The notes: generated from the letters alone by a model not told the origin. DNA of 64,000 bases from Fusarium oxysporum f. sp. lycopersici 4287 (GCF_000149955.1 NC_030989.1:4042402-4106401), one strand, 5' to 3'; shown: positions 1 through 11,538, numbered from the stretch's first letter. Program-made: numbers and translations.

Positions 1-2446
1 ACCTAGGTAGGTAGTGATTACAAAGGGGTCGAAGCATCTGGGGCCAACCTCCAAGACACTGTGCTCGAAAAGATGCTTTTGATACCCCTTCTACCAAAAG
101 ACTTGCGTACGAAGGTTTTCTTGAGGGTTGCTCGCTACAAGTGGGTAGGTAGTACTCTCTTTAAGTGAGATCCTTGCCCCTCAGAGCAATCTGAACGTGG
201 CAGACTGCTAGTATTCCTCGATTCAGATACCGAACCAATTTAGCCATATCAAAAGGCCATGCGAAGTAGGTTAAGGCAAACTTCTACGTTTCCAAGGCCG
301 TTGAGACAATACATTCAAGTATTCACTCCGTTTTGGCATTAATAGTCGATGATAATCTCGCAAAGAATCTCGGCACTGTGGAATATATGGACCAGGACTC
401 AACTCGGCCCTTAGGCATGATTCGACTGAATGTGCCCTTTACTGGTCATGCAGCTGATACAGCCTGGGTCTCGAAAAGATAATATGAATATGATATTAAT
501 GTGCTTCCTGACAGGTATGCGGGGATCCCGAGATTCATTCCTTTTTGCGAAATTGATCATGTCGCTTCATACAACGTGATCATCTTACACACAAATACGT
601 AGATTATTCGCTGGCATTTAAACATGCCTTCTATGGAGGTGTCAACATATTAGCATACTACAAAAGTAATTTTTAATGTCAATTTAAATTAATCTATACG
701 TTTTCGACGCAATTCTTGCCCCAATTGCATTCGTTACAGGGTAAGTATTCCAAGGCCCTTAGCGAAAGAACAGAACCTGGCTATTGCATGATAAAGTTAT
801 CCACGCCTCTCGGGCTCGTATAGCTTGGCCCTTCAGTTTAGGGGATAGGAAATAGCAACTTAGACAGTCTTGGAGTTGACTAAGCCAACTTCTAGACCAG
901 GTTCTTGGGACAATAACTGTCTATGGAAGCTGAAAATCATCGACAAGGTATGCGGGAACGTGAGCGTTGAGATCTCGGCAGGGTATTCCGGCGCCACGAT
1001 TCCATAGAGTTCCAGGGTCAATCATGAAACATCAATCGTTGATACCGAATATTGCGGGTCGATAAAAAGCGGTATATGAGGGTACTTGGCAAACAATAAA
1101 GGCTCATGCTCTTCGCTTGCAAGCACAGGCACAATCCTTGTTTTTTTGTTTATAACTGGGTAGAGAGTAGCGAACCAGAACAGGATCAGATTCAAGGATG
1201 GATGCCCAACGACATACATAAGCAGGCTTGCCGCGTGTAACTGGACCTCTCCGCAGTCACGAAAAGTCTAAATGTATAAAAAACTTGGATATTCGATACT
1301 GGCTTCAAGTCAATGGCCGAAACACACATGGCTACAGCAGAAGCCCATATTGGATGGCCTGCCTTTTGTTCTCGCTTGGTGGTTGTCGTCAGCAACGAAA
1401 ACAAGGCCGGACGGTGCATTGATACTAGCAGGTGTTTGGCCAAGAGAATGGAGGGTCACCCATGTCGAGGTTGTGTTGTCCATTCTTGATATGCGTAATA
1501 TATCCGAAATGGTAATGCAACAGTCCAGAGTCATCTATGGGATTCCGGATCTCGATATGCTGTCCAGTCTTGGTGTAGTTATATGCTTGGCTAGCAAAAA
1601 GAAAAGGAGAGGGGGTAATTATAGAAGCATAAGACATCTCAACTCACAAAAAAGAAGCTTATCGAAGATCTTTCCACGTCGAGTCAGGACAAGTGGTAGA
1701 GTCGGTTGGAGAAAACTGACCGAGATACAGTAGCACCGGGAGATCAGATTCAGCCAGGCTCGGGAGGCTTGGACTTGTTACAGTGGGCAAGCTAGCCTAT
1801 CACGCAACAGCCACCCGCCATATCCCACTTGTCTGCAGCCATGGCCTTAAATGATTGACCCACTGAAGCCCTGGAAAGGTCCCCTGTCAGTCGAGCGCCA
1901 CATCCCTCTATCCCTGACCCTGATAGGTGGGATGGTCTCAAATGTTGTTTACACTGAGCTCTAGTGTGGATCCCATTTGGTTACTGGGACACCCGCACCT
2001 CAATAATGGCCAAGTCAAAGGTCAACGACGCAACCTCCAAAAGGTCCCTCCAACGGCTTGAGACGTGGATGGCACAACAATCTTAATCTTGCGGTGCATT
2101 TCGCCTTTGGAGAACCCTCCACTTCCTATCATTTACACGAGGCTTTTGCCATTGTCTTTGTAATCACAAACCTTTTCGTTCTCCTACATTTCATTTACCC
2201 ACCATCCAATTCATTCGTTCGTTCTTCTTGTTCAGTTGCATGTGCAACTCCAACGGCTGCTCCGCCCTCCCGCTGCTTCTCCAAAGCTTCCTGCAAACCT
2301 TCCCGGACGGTCCGATAGCACATTTCAACGACGCATAATCGAGTCGAACGGTAAATTGTTGCCAACCATCAAGAGAGCGAGTTCGGCCTCGACTGGGACC
2401 CCACCGCTTCTCTGCTACAGCTGCACAGCATGTTACCGACCTTCAG
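1..2446. other. intergenic region and RhoGEF promoter/leader
   Basis: No gene could be supported here. Several short open frames exist between about 1.0 and 1.75 kb on both strands, up to 153 codons, but none shows a domain I recognise and they overlap one another. From about 2.1 kb the plus strand becomes pyrimidine-rich, with many CT and TTC runs. This is typical of the promoter and leader before a filamentous-fungal gene, and it leads into the leader intron of the RhoGEF-like gene. Confidence 0.5.
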
Positions 2447-2548
2447 GTATGAGTCTGACGTGCTCTCCCGTCTCCGGCGCATCGCACAATCATGTTTCCC
2501 CGCCACAACTGGGTTGCAAAAATAAGCTCACCAGTTTTGTCTTTTTAG
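2447..2548 (+). other. 5'-leader intron of the RhoGEF-like gene
   Basis: A donor GTATGAG follows TTCAG. A branch-like GCTCAC lies at 2526-2531, and a pyrimidine tract ends in TTTTTAG at 2548, twelve bases before the ATG at 2561. The 102-nt length and signals fit a fungal spliceosomal intron in the untranslated leader. This is inferred from splice signals only. Confidence 0.6.
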
Positions 2549-2560
2549 GTAGTTAAGATC

Positions 2561-5500
2561 ATGTCATCATCAAACCCCGCCTCTCCAGAGGAAGCAGTAG
2601 ACGAAGCAGTGCTAGATCCTGAGCCTGAACCCGAGACTCCTCTGAAGCCTTCCGCACAAGACGAGAATGATGGAAAGGAAACGCCCAAGTCAGCACCGCC
2701 AGTGGCACATCGCGGGCGACCGCGTGCCAAGTCGACCAGGGAGCCTACACTCCTCCATGACTTCCTCCTGGGCCGGCCCTCAGCCTCGCGACAGGCTGCC
2801 GAGCGTCAACGGCGGATGAGCTTGGAAGCTGTCAAGGCCGAATTGCGCCATGAAATGAAGCAGTCTCAAGTCAAGCGCATCCAACCCCCGAACGGTGTCC
2901 GAGATCGGGTCAAGAAATGGCAGAAGGCCAATGCTGCCGCTATGGAGAATACCCCTGACGACGCAGCGACAGAACCCCCTGATATTGCGTTTGAAGATGA
3001 GGAGTTCCAGAGTGTAACAGAGGAGGATCGAGTTCGCATCAAGATGAGAAAGAAACTCAAGCGACCCAATAACAAGACGAAGGAGAGTCTGGCCACAGGA
3101 GATGAGGCTACACCTGATGAAACACCGACGACACCTACACCGGCAGCAGCGAAACCGCCGCCTAAGAAACGTGTTGTTAGCGACGAACATTGGCGGAAAA
3201 ATCGAAAACATATACCAAAGAAGACCTCGCCTGCCAAAACACCTGCTCCAGCCAAAATACCGAAAGATTTTGTTTTGCGCACCGCCGCTAATCCTCGCGT
3301 CGCAAGCAGAGTCAAGGCTTGGGCGGAAATGGTTGAGATTCCGGATCCACCTGCACCCAGAAGTCATAAGTCTTCCAAGTCGGTCGGAGCGAAACCGTGG
3401 ATGGATGATACCGACAGCGAGTTCATGAGTGACAGCGAATTTACAGTGAGCAATGTCACTAACAGTCGGTTCACAAAAGCGCGATCCGCCAAATCAACAC
3501 CAGGACCTGATGATGGCATTCGCGTTAAACCAATCCGAAGGGGAAGGAATAATGATGATGGTATTCGTGTGAAAGCTGTCAGGACAACACTCACCGACGA
3601 CGAAGGAATTAGAGTTAGACCTATGAGCGATATCTCATCCAACGCCGGAACTTCAGTTCGCACGGCAAGATTGCGGCTCAAATCTGCTCCTAGCTCGCGG
3701 AGACCTAGTATGAGTTCCGTGAAACGGGAAATGAAGAAGTCGCAGTCAGATAAATCCAAGATCGAAGTCATTGAGGATCCTTCGGAGGTATCGACAAACA
3801 AGTTTATCGAGGTTATTGAGGATGATTCGGAACTGTCTAAAACAACAAAGACAACCGACAAGTCAGGTTTATTTGGGACTGCACCAATTGAAGTTATGGA
3901 AGACGATTCGGCGATTGACACTCCGACCAAGAAGAGAAGCGTATCAGCACACAAGTCAAAACCTCGACCAAAGAGTTATCAGCCTCCCACGACAAAACAG
4001 AAGGGAAAAGAGACATGGGTGCCCGAAGAAGAATCTACAATCGAGCCCTCTCAACTTGACGGGTCAGATTTGTCTTCAAGTATTTTGGCAAAGTCAATAG
4101 CAGACATCCCTGGAGAAATCCCCTGGGGTAACTCTGCATTCACTGAACTTGATCTGCCTCTGCGAGCGCGTGGGGGGCCTCTTCGCAGCCGACCCATTCG
4201 CCCTGCTCGCCCTGCCAAGCCTGAAAGAAATACTAGCTTCAAGTCCATGCCCAAAGTCTTCAAGAAGGTGGTGGAAGGTGCCAACAAGATAATTCATGAG
4301 ATGAACGAGCATCCCCCCCAAAGGGACACTGTGCCAAACAACCCTCGGAGTATCGAAAAGTGGCTCAACACTACCGTGGACCCGTTCGTCGAGGAGCCCA
4401 AGTCTGAGCCAGCTACAACACCTCTGAGCGAGCATGTCCCAGATAGCCCATCATCCCCTGAGACGGTCAAGAGTCATCGCCGCTCGTCTCGCACCGAAAA
4501 ACGAAGGGTGTCGTCCTCAACTATGAGTAAACCAGATACAGCTGACAGAACTGTATCGAGCGAAAAGTTGCCTGTTACGCCGGAGCCTGCGAAGGAGCCC
4601 ATCAAAGTGAAACCTACACCATCACCTGTATCAAAACCCGGGCCTGTCAAAGAAACTGTCAAGGAGCCGCCCCCGGAGCCTGAGCCACCGAAGAAGTCAA
4701 CCCCAAAACCTAAATCGGAGCCCAAGCCTGAACCACAGCCCGAACCGGCCGCTGTGAAAGAGCCTGCACCAGAAGAGGTCTCGCCACTTTCCTCACCAGC
4801 TCCCTCACCAGAGCCTGAAGCCAAGACGAAACCGAAGCGGCAAGATACAAAGGCACCAACCAAAGCTCCGGGTGGTTCGGGTCTCAAGAGGACCAAAGCA
4901 ACTCGAACTACATCTTCACCTATCAAGTCAAGCCCTAAGAATTCGCTCTTTGGGATGCTCAAGGAAGCCTTTACCGGAGAATCAGGCAATTCTCTTCCCA
5001 AGGTGAAGCCTTATCAGAGTCGAGAGGAACGACCTTACGATGACGAGCCCGAATCCATGTATACCGACTCCAGATACAATGATTCTCGTTATGATGACTC
5101 AAAATACGAAGGGTCAAAATATGATGATTATCACTATGAAGAGTCTCGTTATGATGACGAGCTTACATACGATGACTCAACCGAGAATTGGACTGAAACA
5201 GAACTATCAAAGGCTGAAAAGTCGAGAAGTGTCAGATCCCCGTCTCCCTTGGAAGAAAAGAAGAAGCCTCAAAGCCCAGAGCAACCACGGGAACCGATTC
5301 GGGAACCGGCGCGAGAACCAGAACAAAATCGTGATGATCGATCGGCTTTGCCGTCGGCGCGAATGGCGGGCCCTCGTCTTCCACCACCAACTCGAGGTCA
5401 ATATGAGTTGTCTACAATTCTTTCTGAGGAAGCTTCCAGCGCTGTCGAATCGGAGCTTACCACTGATGTCACGCAATCCACTCTTACGCAATCCACTGGC

Positions 5501-8500
5501 GTAACGAAAGAGACCAGACGTTCGAACTCTCGCTCGAATTCCAAGAGTCAAGGGTCTGGCCTTAAGCGACGACTTACTCGTCACTCTGATCTTGTCTCAG
5601 TCCTCTCGCTACCCGATGACAAGAACGTCCCCAGCGCCATCACAAGTAACCGCTCAAGACCCAGTATGCGGAAAAGCCGAGGTGGGGCCACAGATGTGAC
5701 AAATGACGACCTGCTCAAAGAATTTACCGAAGATGAGAGTCTCTATCTTAGAGAGTTGAAGACACTAGTCGACGGTGTTATTCCAGTCCTACTATCACAG
5801 GTCGTCAATGGCGACAACGCCACTGATCTGTTTGGCACTAGCACCCCAGTGACCAAAGCTGATGCTCTCTCGAAGTCTGTGGTGAACATGGGTGTTGCCC
5901 TAGAGAAACTTCGCATGGCTCACCGCAAGGCTCCCATTCATGATATTCGTCGCCTGGCTTCCTGGGGCCATGGCGTCGTACCCATCTACCACAAGTACCT
6001 CGATGCCTGGAGGCTGGGCTTCCAGGATCTCGTCGTTAATCTTGCTCCCGCCGCTGGATCCCCAGAAGACGAGGATTCTCTTGTCGGCGCCATGCCCAGG
6101 AACGAGTCTGGAGATATTGTTGATGCTACAGGAGAGCGTGTTGATGTGGCACACCTTCTCAAGAGACCCCTCCTCCGACTCAAGCAAATCACAAAATTCT
6201 TCAAGTGTGTCGACTCTATCCTTGGGACCAACGATACTTATGATCTCCTGAGTGACTTTGAGGACCTTCAAGAAAAGGCTCGCCGTCGACATCGAGAAGA
6301 AATGGCTCGATTGACTGACGAAGACGCGATCAACACCGATACAACCAGATCGCGAGACCTTCGAACACTTGCTCCAATGGAGGCTGTGTACATTGAGCCA
6401 TCACGACAAGTCAGCGCCAAGGACTTCTTCTCTCTCGACTTGGCACATTCGAATGGTCAGCGCCTTGAGTGCCAGATTGAGTTGGTACACCGAGATAACC
6501 AGCGTTATCCTGAAGATAAGGGTGATATCCTGATCCGCGAAAATGGGGTCAAGGGTCGATCATACCTTCTATTCCCTCCTGTACCTATTGAGTTGATCTC
6601 AGCCAGGACAGGAGACGGCAACTTTGACATGGTTATTATGATCCGAGGAACGCACAACGACAGGCCATGGCACGAGCTACTCACACTCACCACCGACAAC
6701 GAAGACCAAATCTTGGACTGGCTCGATATCCTTCCAGTTTCGCCTGTTCCTCCCAGAGAGCCAGAGCCAAGTATAATCGACGATGAAGAGCCATACTCAC
6801 AATCTCGGATGCCTGATGTCCCAGTTGGCGTTCGAGGATCCTCTCGCAAGTACTCTGCCCAATCTCTTCGGAACTCACACTCTCGCCGCACATCTGCTGC
6901 TGAGTCTCCTCCAGCCAGCCCAACTACACCGAAGCGAGCGCTGCCAGCCAGATACCGTCCGCGATCAGCATCTCCGGTAACTCCTTCTCCTATCAAGTCG
7001 CCCGATCAGTACGATCTGCAGAGGACACCAACACAATACGACTACGGATATGAGGACAGGCCAATGACCTCGCAGAGCATGCAACCTGATCCCCTCAACA
7101 TACGCAAGAGCCCAAGTAGTTCATCCTACAGAGACGATGGCGCGCCGCCACCTCCAGCTCATCGAACTTTCAGTCCCAGCCCTAGTCAACAAGCTCCTTC
7201 TAAGCCCAGGTTTTCCAAACCACCGCCTCTTGAGCCTCCCAACAGCAGCCGCGTCAAACGCCGTACCTCATCTCCGCTCAAGCACGAATACCTACCTTCA
7301 GACCAGTCATCAATCTCTGGCACTGATATCACGGGCAGCTACGAAAATACCGAGGATGACTACACCGAATCAGACTACAGCTATGATTCCTCGGACGATG
7401 ATATTGAGAGCGTTGATCTCCCAGAGACTGAGCTAGGAGTTAGTATCAGAGATGAACACCCAGCTCGAGACATTATCAGAGAGGAGTTGGAACATCAACT
7501 TGAGACACTTGAAGAGGAAGGATCTCTTCACGACTACCACCAACGACATGAACTCCATGAATCCGTCGTATCTGGCTCAATTGATAGCCTGGCTCCATCA
7601 AACTCCGCCTCCCAGGCTGGCCTCCACGGACAAAAGGTTGCCCCCGGAGACAATGCTACAAGATACGTGGCTACTATTTCCAGGTGGTCCGACAAGGGAA
7701 TGTGGAAGGATATTTCTGGAGGCAACCTTGAAGTCATTGTCACTCCAGGCTTAATCGAGGCGTATGTCGTGCATAGCGGAGCTGAGCAGGGAGATAAGCC
7801 CATGCTCGCACTCGACCTCACCCCGCTCGTCCTCATCCGTCAAAGCACAGCTCTCGACCTTGAAATCCGCTCATCAGTCCGATCTGACTGCCAGCTTGCC
7901 AGCTCACACGGTGGAGGAAACTTCCGCTTCCGATGCCACAACGGACCTGACTGCTACAACCTTTACATGTCTGTTCACCACGCTCGTCTCAACAACCAAA
8001 AATTCATTGAGCTTGAGAATGAAGCACGGTTCAGAAGCTTTGGTGAACATAAACCACCTCCCGACAACGATGACACAAGCAGTCGACGACGAAGCTGGTT
8101 CGGCCGTAAGAACAGCTACCGTGGTTCAGTTCGTGCGCCTGCCCAATCTCACGATGGTGCAAGCACTACTCCCTCATCTACTCTCTCCGCATCAAGCTTC
8201 CTCAAGAGACTCACTGGTCGCGGACTTCCTTTCAGTCTGGCTCGCTCCTCTGTTAACCGAAACAGCCGCTATGGTGGCACCAACACTCCTGGATCGTCAT
8301 CTTATGGCGGCAACACACCTCGCTCACCCTCCATCAGTGTTGAGAACAGCGGCCGCGGCCCCGCAAGCTTTGGTACTGAAGACCTCAAGATCCGCCTACA
8401 TCTCCTCGTCGCAGCCGCCAAGTGGGAGGACTTTGGCAACTGCAGACTATCCATTCGACGACCTCCTCCAGGCTGGCACCAGGCTCTTCGTGCCGACCAC

Positions 8501-8788
8501 GGTCTGGAGAAACGTGTCACTGTCACCACGATTCCACGCAAGGACTCAGAGCAGCCAAAGATTTTGTTAGACGCGGTCCTGGGCAGTGGATGCTTCACAG
8601 CCATGGGCAGCCGTGGTATTGTATGCGGTGTCTGGGAGGAGATGAAGGACAGCAATGGCGTTGTCGGCGTCGTTCCGGCTACGGGCCCTACAGGCGGCAA
8701 CGTCAAGAAGTGGTGCTTCCAGTGCGCTAGCGTTGCAGAGGCAAGCTGGGTTTTGAGGCTTGTCCACCAGGAGGTCATGACAATCTAA
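2561..8788 (+). CDS. giant RhoGEF-like protein (DH domain plus PH-like domains)
   Basis: One unbroken reading frame of 2075 residues. Residues 1-1040 are Ser/Pro/Lys-rich and look disordered. They contain three DDGIRVK-type repeats (about 316-356), three IEVIE-type acidic motifs (401-405, 416-420, 443-447) and a Tyr/Asp repeat block (about 833-873). A Dbl-homology-like helical region starts near 1048 (FTEDESLYLRELKTLVDGV) and runs to about 1260. A PH-like segment follows at about 1284-1392. After another disordered stretch come two more beta-rich PH-like segments, at about 1699-1827 and 1940-2075. Dbl-family proteins load GTP onto Rho/Cdc42 GTPases at the cell cortex, and that role is inferred here from the fold only. 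The ATG at 2561 is the first one after the leader intron. An architecture this long, with the DH domain in the middle, resembles fungal polarity scaffolds. Catalytic activity is not certain from sequence alone. Confidence 0.75.
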   Translation: MSSSNPASPEEAVDEAVLDPEPEPETPLKPSAQDENDGKETPKSAPPVAHRGRPRAKSTREPTLLHDFLLGRPSASRQAAERQRRMSLEAVKAELRHEMKQSQVKRIQPPNGVRDRVKKWQKANAAAMENTPDDAATEPPDIAFEDEEFQSVTEEDRVRIKMRKKLKRPNNKTKESLATGDEATPDETPTTPTPAAAKPPPKKRVVSDEHWRKNRKHIPKKTSPAKTPAPAKIPKDFVLRTAANPRVASRVKAWAEMVEIPDPPAPRSHKSSKSVGAKPWMDDTDSEFMSDSEFTVSNVTNSRFTKARSAKSTPGPDDGIRVKPIRRGRNNDDGIRVKAVRTTLTDDEGIRVRPMSDISSNAGTSVRTARLRLKSAPSSRRPSMSSVKREMKKSQSDKSKIEVIEDPSEVSTNKFIEVIEDDSELSKTTKTTDKSGLFGTAPIEVMEDDSAIDTPTKKRSVSAHKSKPRPKSYQPPTTKQKGKETWVPEEESTIEPSQLDGSDLSSSILAKSIADIPGEIPWGNSAFTELDLPLRARGGPLRSRPIRPARPAKPERNTSFKSMPKVFKKVVEGANKIIHEMNEHPPQRDTVPNNPRSIEKWLNTTVDPFVEEPKSEPATTPLSEHVPDSPSSPETVKSHRRSSRTEKRRVSSSTMSKPDTADRTVSSEKLPVTPEPAKEPIKVKPTPSPVSKPGPVKETVKEPPPEPEPPKKSTPKPKSEPKPEPQPEPAAVKEPAPEEVSPLSSPAPSPEPEAKTKPKRQDTKAPTKAPGGSGLKRTKATRTTSSPIKSSPKNSLFGMLKEAFTGESGNSLPKVKPYQSREERPYDDEPESMYTDSRYNDSRYDDSKYEGSKYDDYHYEESRYDDELTYDDSTENWTETELSKAEKSRSVRSPSPLEEKKKPQSPEQPREPIREPAREPEQNRDDRSALPSARMAGPRLPPPTRGQYELSTILSEEASSAVESELTTDVTQSTLTQSTGVTKETRRSNSRSNSKSQGSGLKRRLTRHSDLVSVLSLPDDKNVPSAITSNRSRPSMRKSRGGATDVTNDDLLKEFTEDESLYLRELKTLVDGVIPVLLSQVVNGDNATDLFGTSTPVTKADALSKSVVNMGVALEKLRMAHRKAPIHDIRRLASWGHGVVPIYHKYLDAWRLGFQDLVVNLAPAAGSPEDEDSLVGAMPRNESGDIVDATGERVDVAHLLKRPLLRLKQITKFFKCVDSILGTNDTYDLLSDFEDLQEKARRRHREEMARLTDEDAINTDTTRSRDLRTLAPMEAVYIEPSRQVSAKDFFSLDLAHSNGQRLECQIELVHRDNQRYPEDKGDILIRENGVKGRSYLLFPPVPIELISARTGDGNFDMVIMIRGTHNDRPWHELLTLTTDNEDQILDWLDILPVSPVPPREPEPSIIDDEEPYSQSRMPDVPVGVRGSSRKYSAQSLRNSHSRRTSAAESPPASPTTPKRALPARYRPRSASPVTPSPIKSPDQYDLQRTPTQYDYGYEDRPMTSQSMQPDPLNIRKSPSSSSYRDDGAPPPPAHRTFSPSPSQQAPSKPRFSKPPPLEPPNSSRVKRRTSSPLKHEYLPSDQSSISGTDITGSYENTEDDYTESDYSYDSSDDDIESVDLPETELGVSIRDEHPARDIIREELEHQLETLEEEGSLHDYHQRHELHESVVSGSIDSLAPSNSASQAGLHGQKVAPGDNATRYVATISRWSDKGMWKDISGGNLEVIVTPGLIEAYVVHSGAEQGDKPMLALDLTPLVLIRQSTALDLEIRSSVRSDCQLASSHGGGNFRFRCHNGPDCYNLYMSVHHARLNNQKFIELENEARFRSFGEHKPPPDNDDTSSRRRSWFGRKNSYRGSVRAPAQSHDGASTTPSSTLSASSFLKRLTGRGLPFSLARSSVNRNSRYGGTNTPGSSSYGGNTPRSPSISVENSGRGPASFGTEDLKIRLHLLVAAAKWEDFGNCRLSIRRPPPGWHQALRADHGLEKRVTVTTIPRKDSEQPKILLDAVLGSGCFTAMGSRGIVCGVWEEMKDSNGVVGVVPATGPTGGNVKKWCFQCASVAEASWVLRLVHQEVMTI
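3508..3915 (+). repeat. coding tandem motifs: 3x DDGIRVK and 3x IEVIE-type
   Basis: Inside the RhoGEF-like gene, the sequence DDGIRVK recurs with small changes (DDGIRVK, DDGIRVK, DEGIRVR) over about 40 residues. It is followed by IEVIEDPSE, IEVIEDDSE and IEVMEDDSA. The second set matches the hydrophobic-x-hydrophobic-hydrophobic-acidic pattern of SUMO-interacting motifs with downstream acidic residues and serine. The repeats are degenerate at the DNA level, so they are old or kept by selection rather than a recent microsatellite. Confidence 0.7.
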
Positions 8789-9704
8789 GCGACTCTACTG
8801 CCACCCCCTTCAACAATTTATACCTTCTCTTGTATTTGATTACAAGCACATTCACAATCTGGTTTATCCCCAGACTCATTGCATTAGTCAGTTTTCCTAT
8901 TTTGATATCCCGGTGTTGCTCAGCACACCATCATTTTTTACATTTGTTCTTATTACTCTCGATGCATGGCATACGGCGAGACTTAACGATACCACATTTC
9001 CTCAAACCTTTTAATACGATTGTATATACCAATCTCGTTTCTGCGTTCACGCATCTAGACATGGGCGGATGGCGTCTGGATGGCAATGGTCTGGGCTACT
9101 GGAGAAGTCTTGGGCCGGGAGGAGTACATCAGCATGCATTTTGCAAGCCATCATGAGGAGGACGTTTGGGGTTTTGTTTTCGGCGAACATGGTAGAGGGA
9201 GCGAAGAGAGCATAGCGAGGAGAGAAGTATATAGTGGATGACAATTGAATTATATTTACACAACTCGGTCCGATGTGAACTGTTCAAGACATCACAAGTT
9301 ATTATCAACTCCAGACTTAGGGTTGCTTGCTACCACTCCAGCCGAAATCATCATGGATCACAATACTGTAAAAGGCTGGTATAGAATAAACCATGAAAAT
9401 GAGTTCAAGACTCATACGTAGTATTTAGTCGACCAAAACAACTCCGTTCCCCATCCCGAGACTATATAATGCCGTCGTTAACTCTGTTTGCTGCTGTATG
9501 CAGTGAGAAGTGGGATATTTTAATTGTTATACAAGAAACCCCATGTTCAAACATGCTCCTTGATGTTGTCCAATGACCCGTCTTTTTTGTAAACGAAGAA
9601 GGACCACACCGTTCTATAGACGCGTGGCAGCTAATCATCCCAAAACACGAATACAATAAGTTCAGAAGGGGGACTTTGCCCCATAAATATTGAGTGTCGT
9701 AAGC
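8789..9704. other. convergent intergenic region
   Basis: This lies between the stop of the RhoGEF-like gene (+) and the stop of the metallophosphatase gene (-), so it holds the two 3' untranslated regions. It is AT-richer than the flanking coding DNA. No RNA gene, repeat or convincing open frame is seen. Confidence 0.5.
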
Positions 9705-11538
9705 TCATGAAACGGGAGTGATAGGTTGAGGTTTACCGCCATCGACGATAATCTGTTCGTGTATACGGGCAGCTATGTCTCCGTATTCGAGACGTTTCCA
9801 AGTCTTGATACGAGCCTCGTTTGTATCGACTTCAAACAAGCGTACTCGGCGATGGTAACCACCGTAGCCGGCGTAACCGCCGAAGCCAGAGCCACCAGCG
9901 TAGCACATCCACATGGCTGGGACCTTGGTCTCGCCTTCACCCATCAAAGATAGGGAGCAGTAGTCATTGCAGTGATCACTAAAATATTGATTAGTATTTT
10001 TTCAAGATAAGATAGGAATCCAAAACTTACTGTCCTGCGCTGACCATAAGGACACCCTGCTCTACAAGGGCATCACGGAAACCAGAGTTATATATTGGGG
10101 CAGTGACTCCTTCTTTCCAGTCACCGACACGGGGTAGTTCCGGGTTAGCATACTCTGTCAAGGGAATATGAATGAAAGCGATGTCCATATGCCGGCCAGT
10201 GTACTCGTTGTGATTCTTCTTGAGGCCAGCGGCAGTCTTCTTGAACCATTCTATTTGGTTAGGTTTAACCCAGTCGTAACCAGGAAAGTTGCGCTCATCG
10301 GGCGTGTAGGCGTGCGTATCGAGAAGATAGATGGTCAGAGCAGAATGATCCGTCTTTCCACGGGCCAGGACTTCGATATAGTAATTCCCAACACCCTCGA
10401 TATCAGCTGGCCCAGCAATGGAAAGAGAATAAGGAAGAGTCTCCATAATGGCCATCTGAGCCTCACGAGACATGGTTTGTTCGTCGTCGTGGTTACCGAA
10501 AATGGCAGCATAAGGAATCTTTCGCTCAATCAGGAGCGAGATGATCTTGAACATGGCCTAGATGGTGTTAGAGGCGAACACTATAATGTTAAGCCAGGCA
10601 ATACTCACAGTAGGTGCATCTGGTGCTGTGTCACCGTTGACTTGGTCGCCACTCAAGACTACCAGATCGGGCTTCTCGTCGTCAAGGACTCGGCTAACAA
10701 ACTCCAGTGTCCTAGGATCGGCCTCGCATTTACCGCCGTTGTAAGAATCGGGAACTGCCTCGCGACAAACACCAACTCCTGTACTGAGATGCAGATCACC
10801 GATCTGCATAATCTTGTATCGACCATCATTGCGGATCCTGGGCGTTGGCTTCTTGACCTCTCGTGGAGGACCTCGGCGCACGCTTAGCTGGACAGAGAGA
10901 AGGCTACCACCCGTGTTGAGGAGCAAAGGCGTTCCCGTCACAGCATATCCGTCTCTTGCTTCAACAGCATCATCTCCGAAAAGAACATCGAGATCCGTCA
11001 CTGCCTGCTTTGAATCGCTGGCTTTCTTCTTAGCTGAGCGCTTGATCCAGATACCCGATGGACGAGATTCCCATGAGTCGTCCGTTTCTCCCTTGGGTTG
11101 AGGTTGGAGCCTGCCGACCGCAACATCCACAACAACACGATCGTCCGCAGTAAGATCCCCCTCATGCTTTCGCATGATGTACATGTATGCGCTCGTAGTC
11201 CATGTCTTGCCGAGATACAGCTCCTTATCGATTCGGTGCCATTCTTTGCCGAGGTCGCATGAGGAGAAGGGGTTAACGCTCGAGCAAGTGACTATTGTGA
11301 CATCGGTGACGACCAGTCCGGGGTGGTGGGAGGGCATATAACTATGGATCGAATTGGGGAGGACACGATAATTGCGGTCGAGGAAGGCGATAACTAGAAA
11401 GGCGAAAATGGCAGCGCCAGCGAGCTGAGCAGCTGTTCGAACCTAGTGATGCAATACGGTTAGTCAACAGCCTCCTCCGGATCAATACTGATCATGAATT
11501 TACAGAGAACTTGGGCCACATACAATTCTTCGAGTCAT
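9705..11538 (-). CDS. DCR2: Dcr2-type calcineurin-like metallophosphatase, membrane-anchored
   Basis: Four exons (11538-11524, 11442-10609, 10557-10031, 9978-9705) join in frame into 549 residues. The introns are 81, 51 and 52 nt. The 5-residue first exon (MTRRI) leads directly into a hydrophobic segment (about 8-25), so the protein is probably a type II membrane protein. All signature motifs of the calcineurin-like phosphoesterase fold are present: GDLHLS (about 215-224), GDQVNGD (about 269), GNHD (about 301), FIHIPL, and GHDH (459-462), which is completed only by splicing across the last intron. These bind two metal ions and hydrolyse phosphoesters. The overall layout, with a long N-terminal beta-rich part before the phosphatase core, matches fungal Dcr2. 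In yeast Dcr2 acts in G1 progression and in shutting down the unfolded protein response. The function here is by family. The intact metal ligands argue that the enzyme is active. Confidence 0.85.

Noticed and set aside
1272..1733. 153-codon plus-strand frame near the left end
   Set aside because: No recognised motif, and it overlaps several minus-strand frames. Not enough to call a gene.
7764..8570. 268-codon frame inside the RhoGEF-like gene
   Set aside because: It overlaps the main coding frame on the same strand with unusual composition; a shadow frame.
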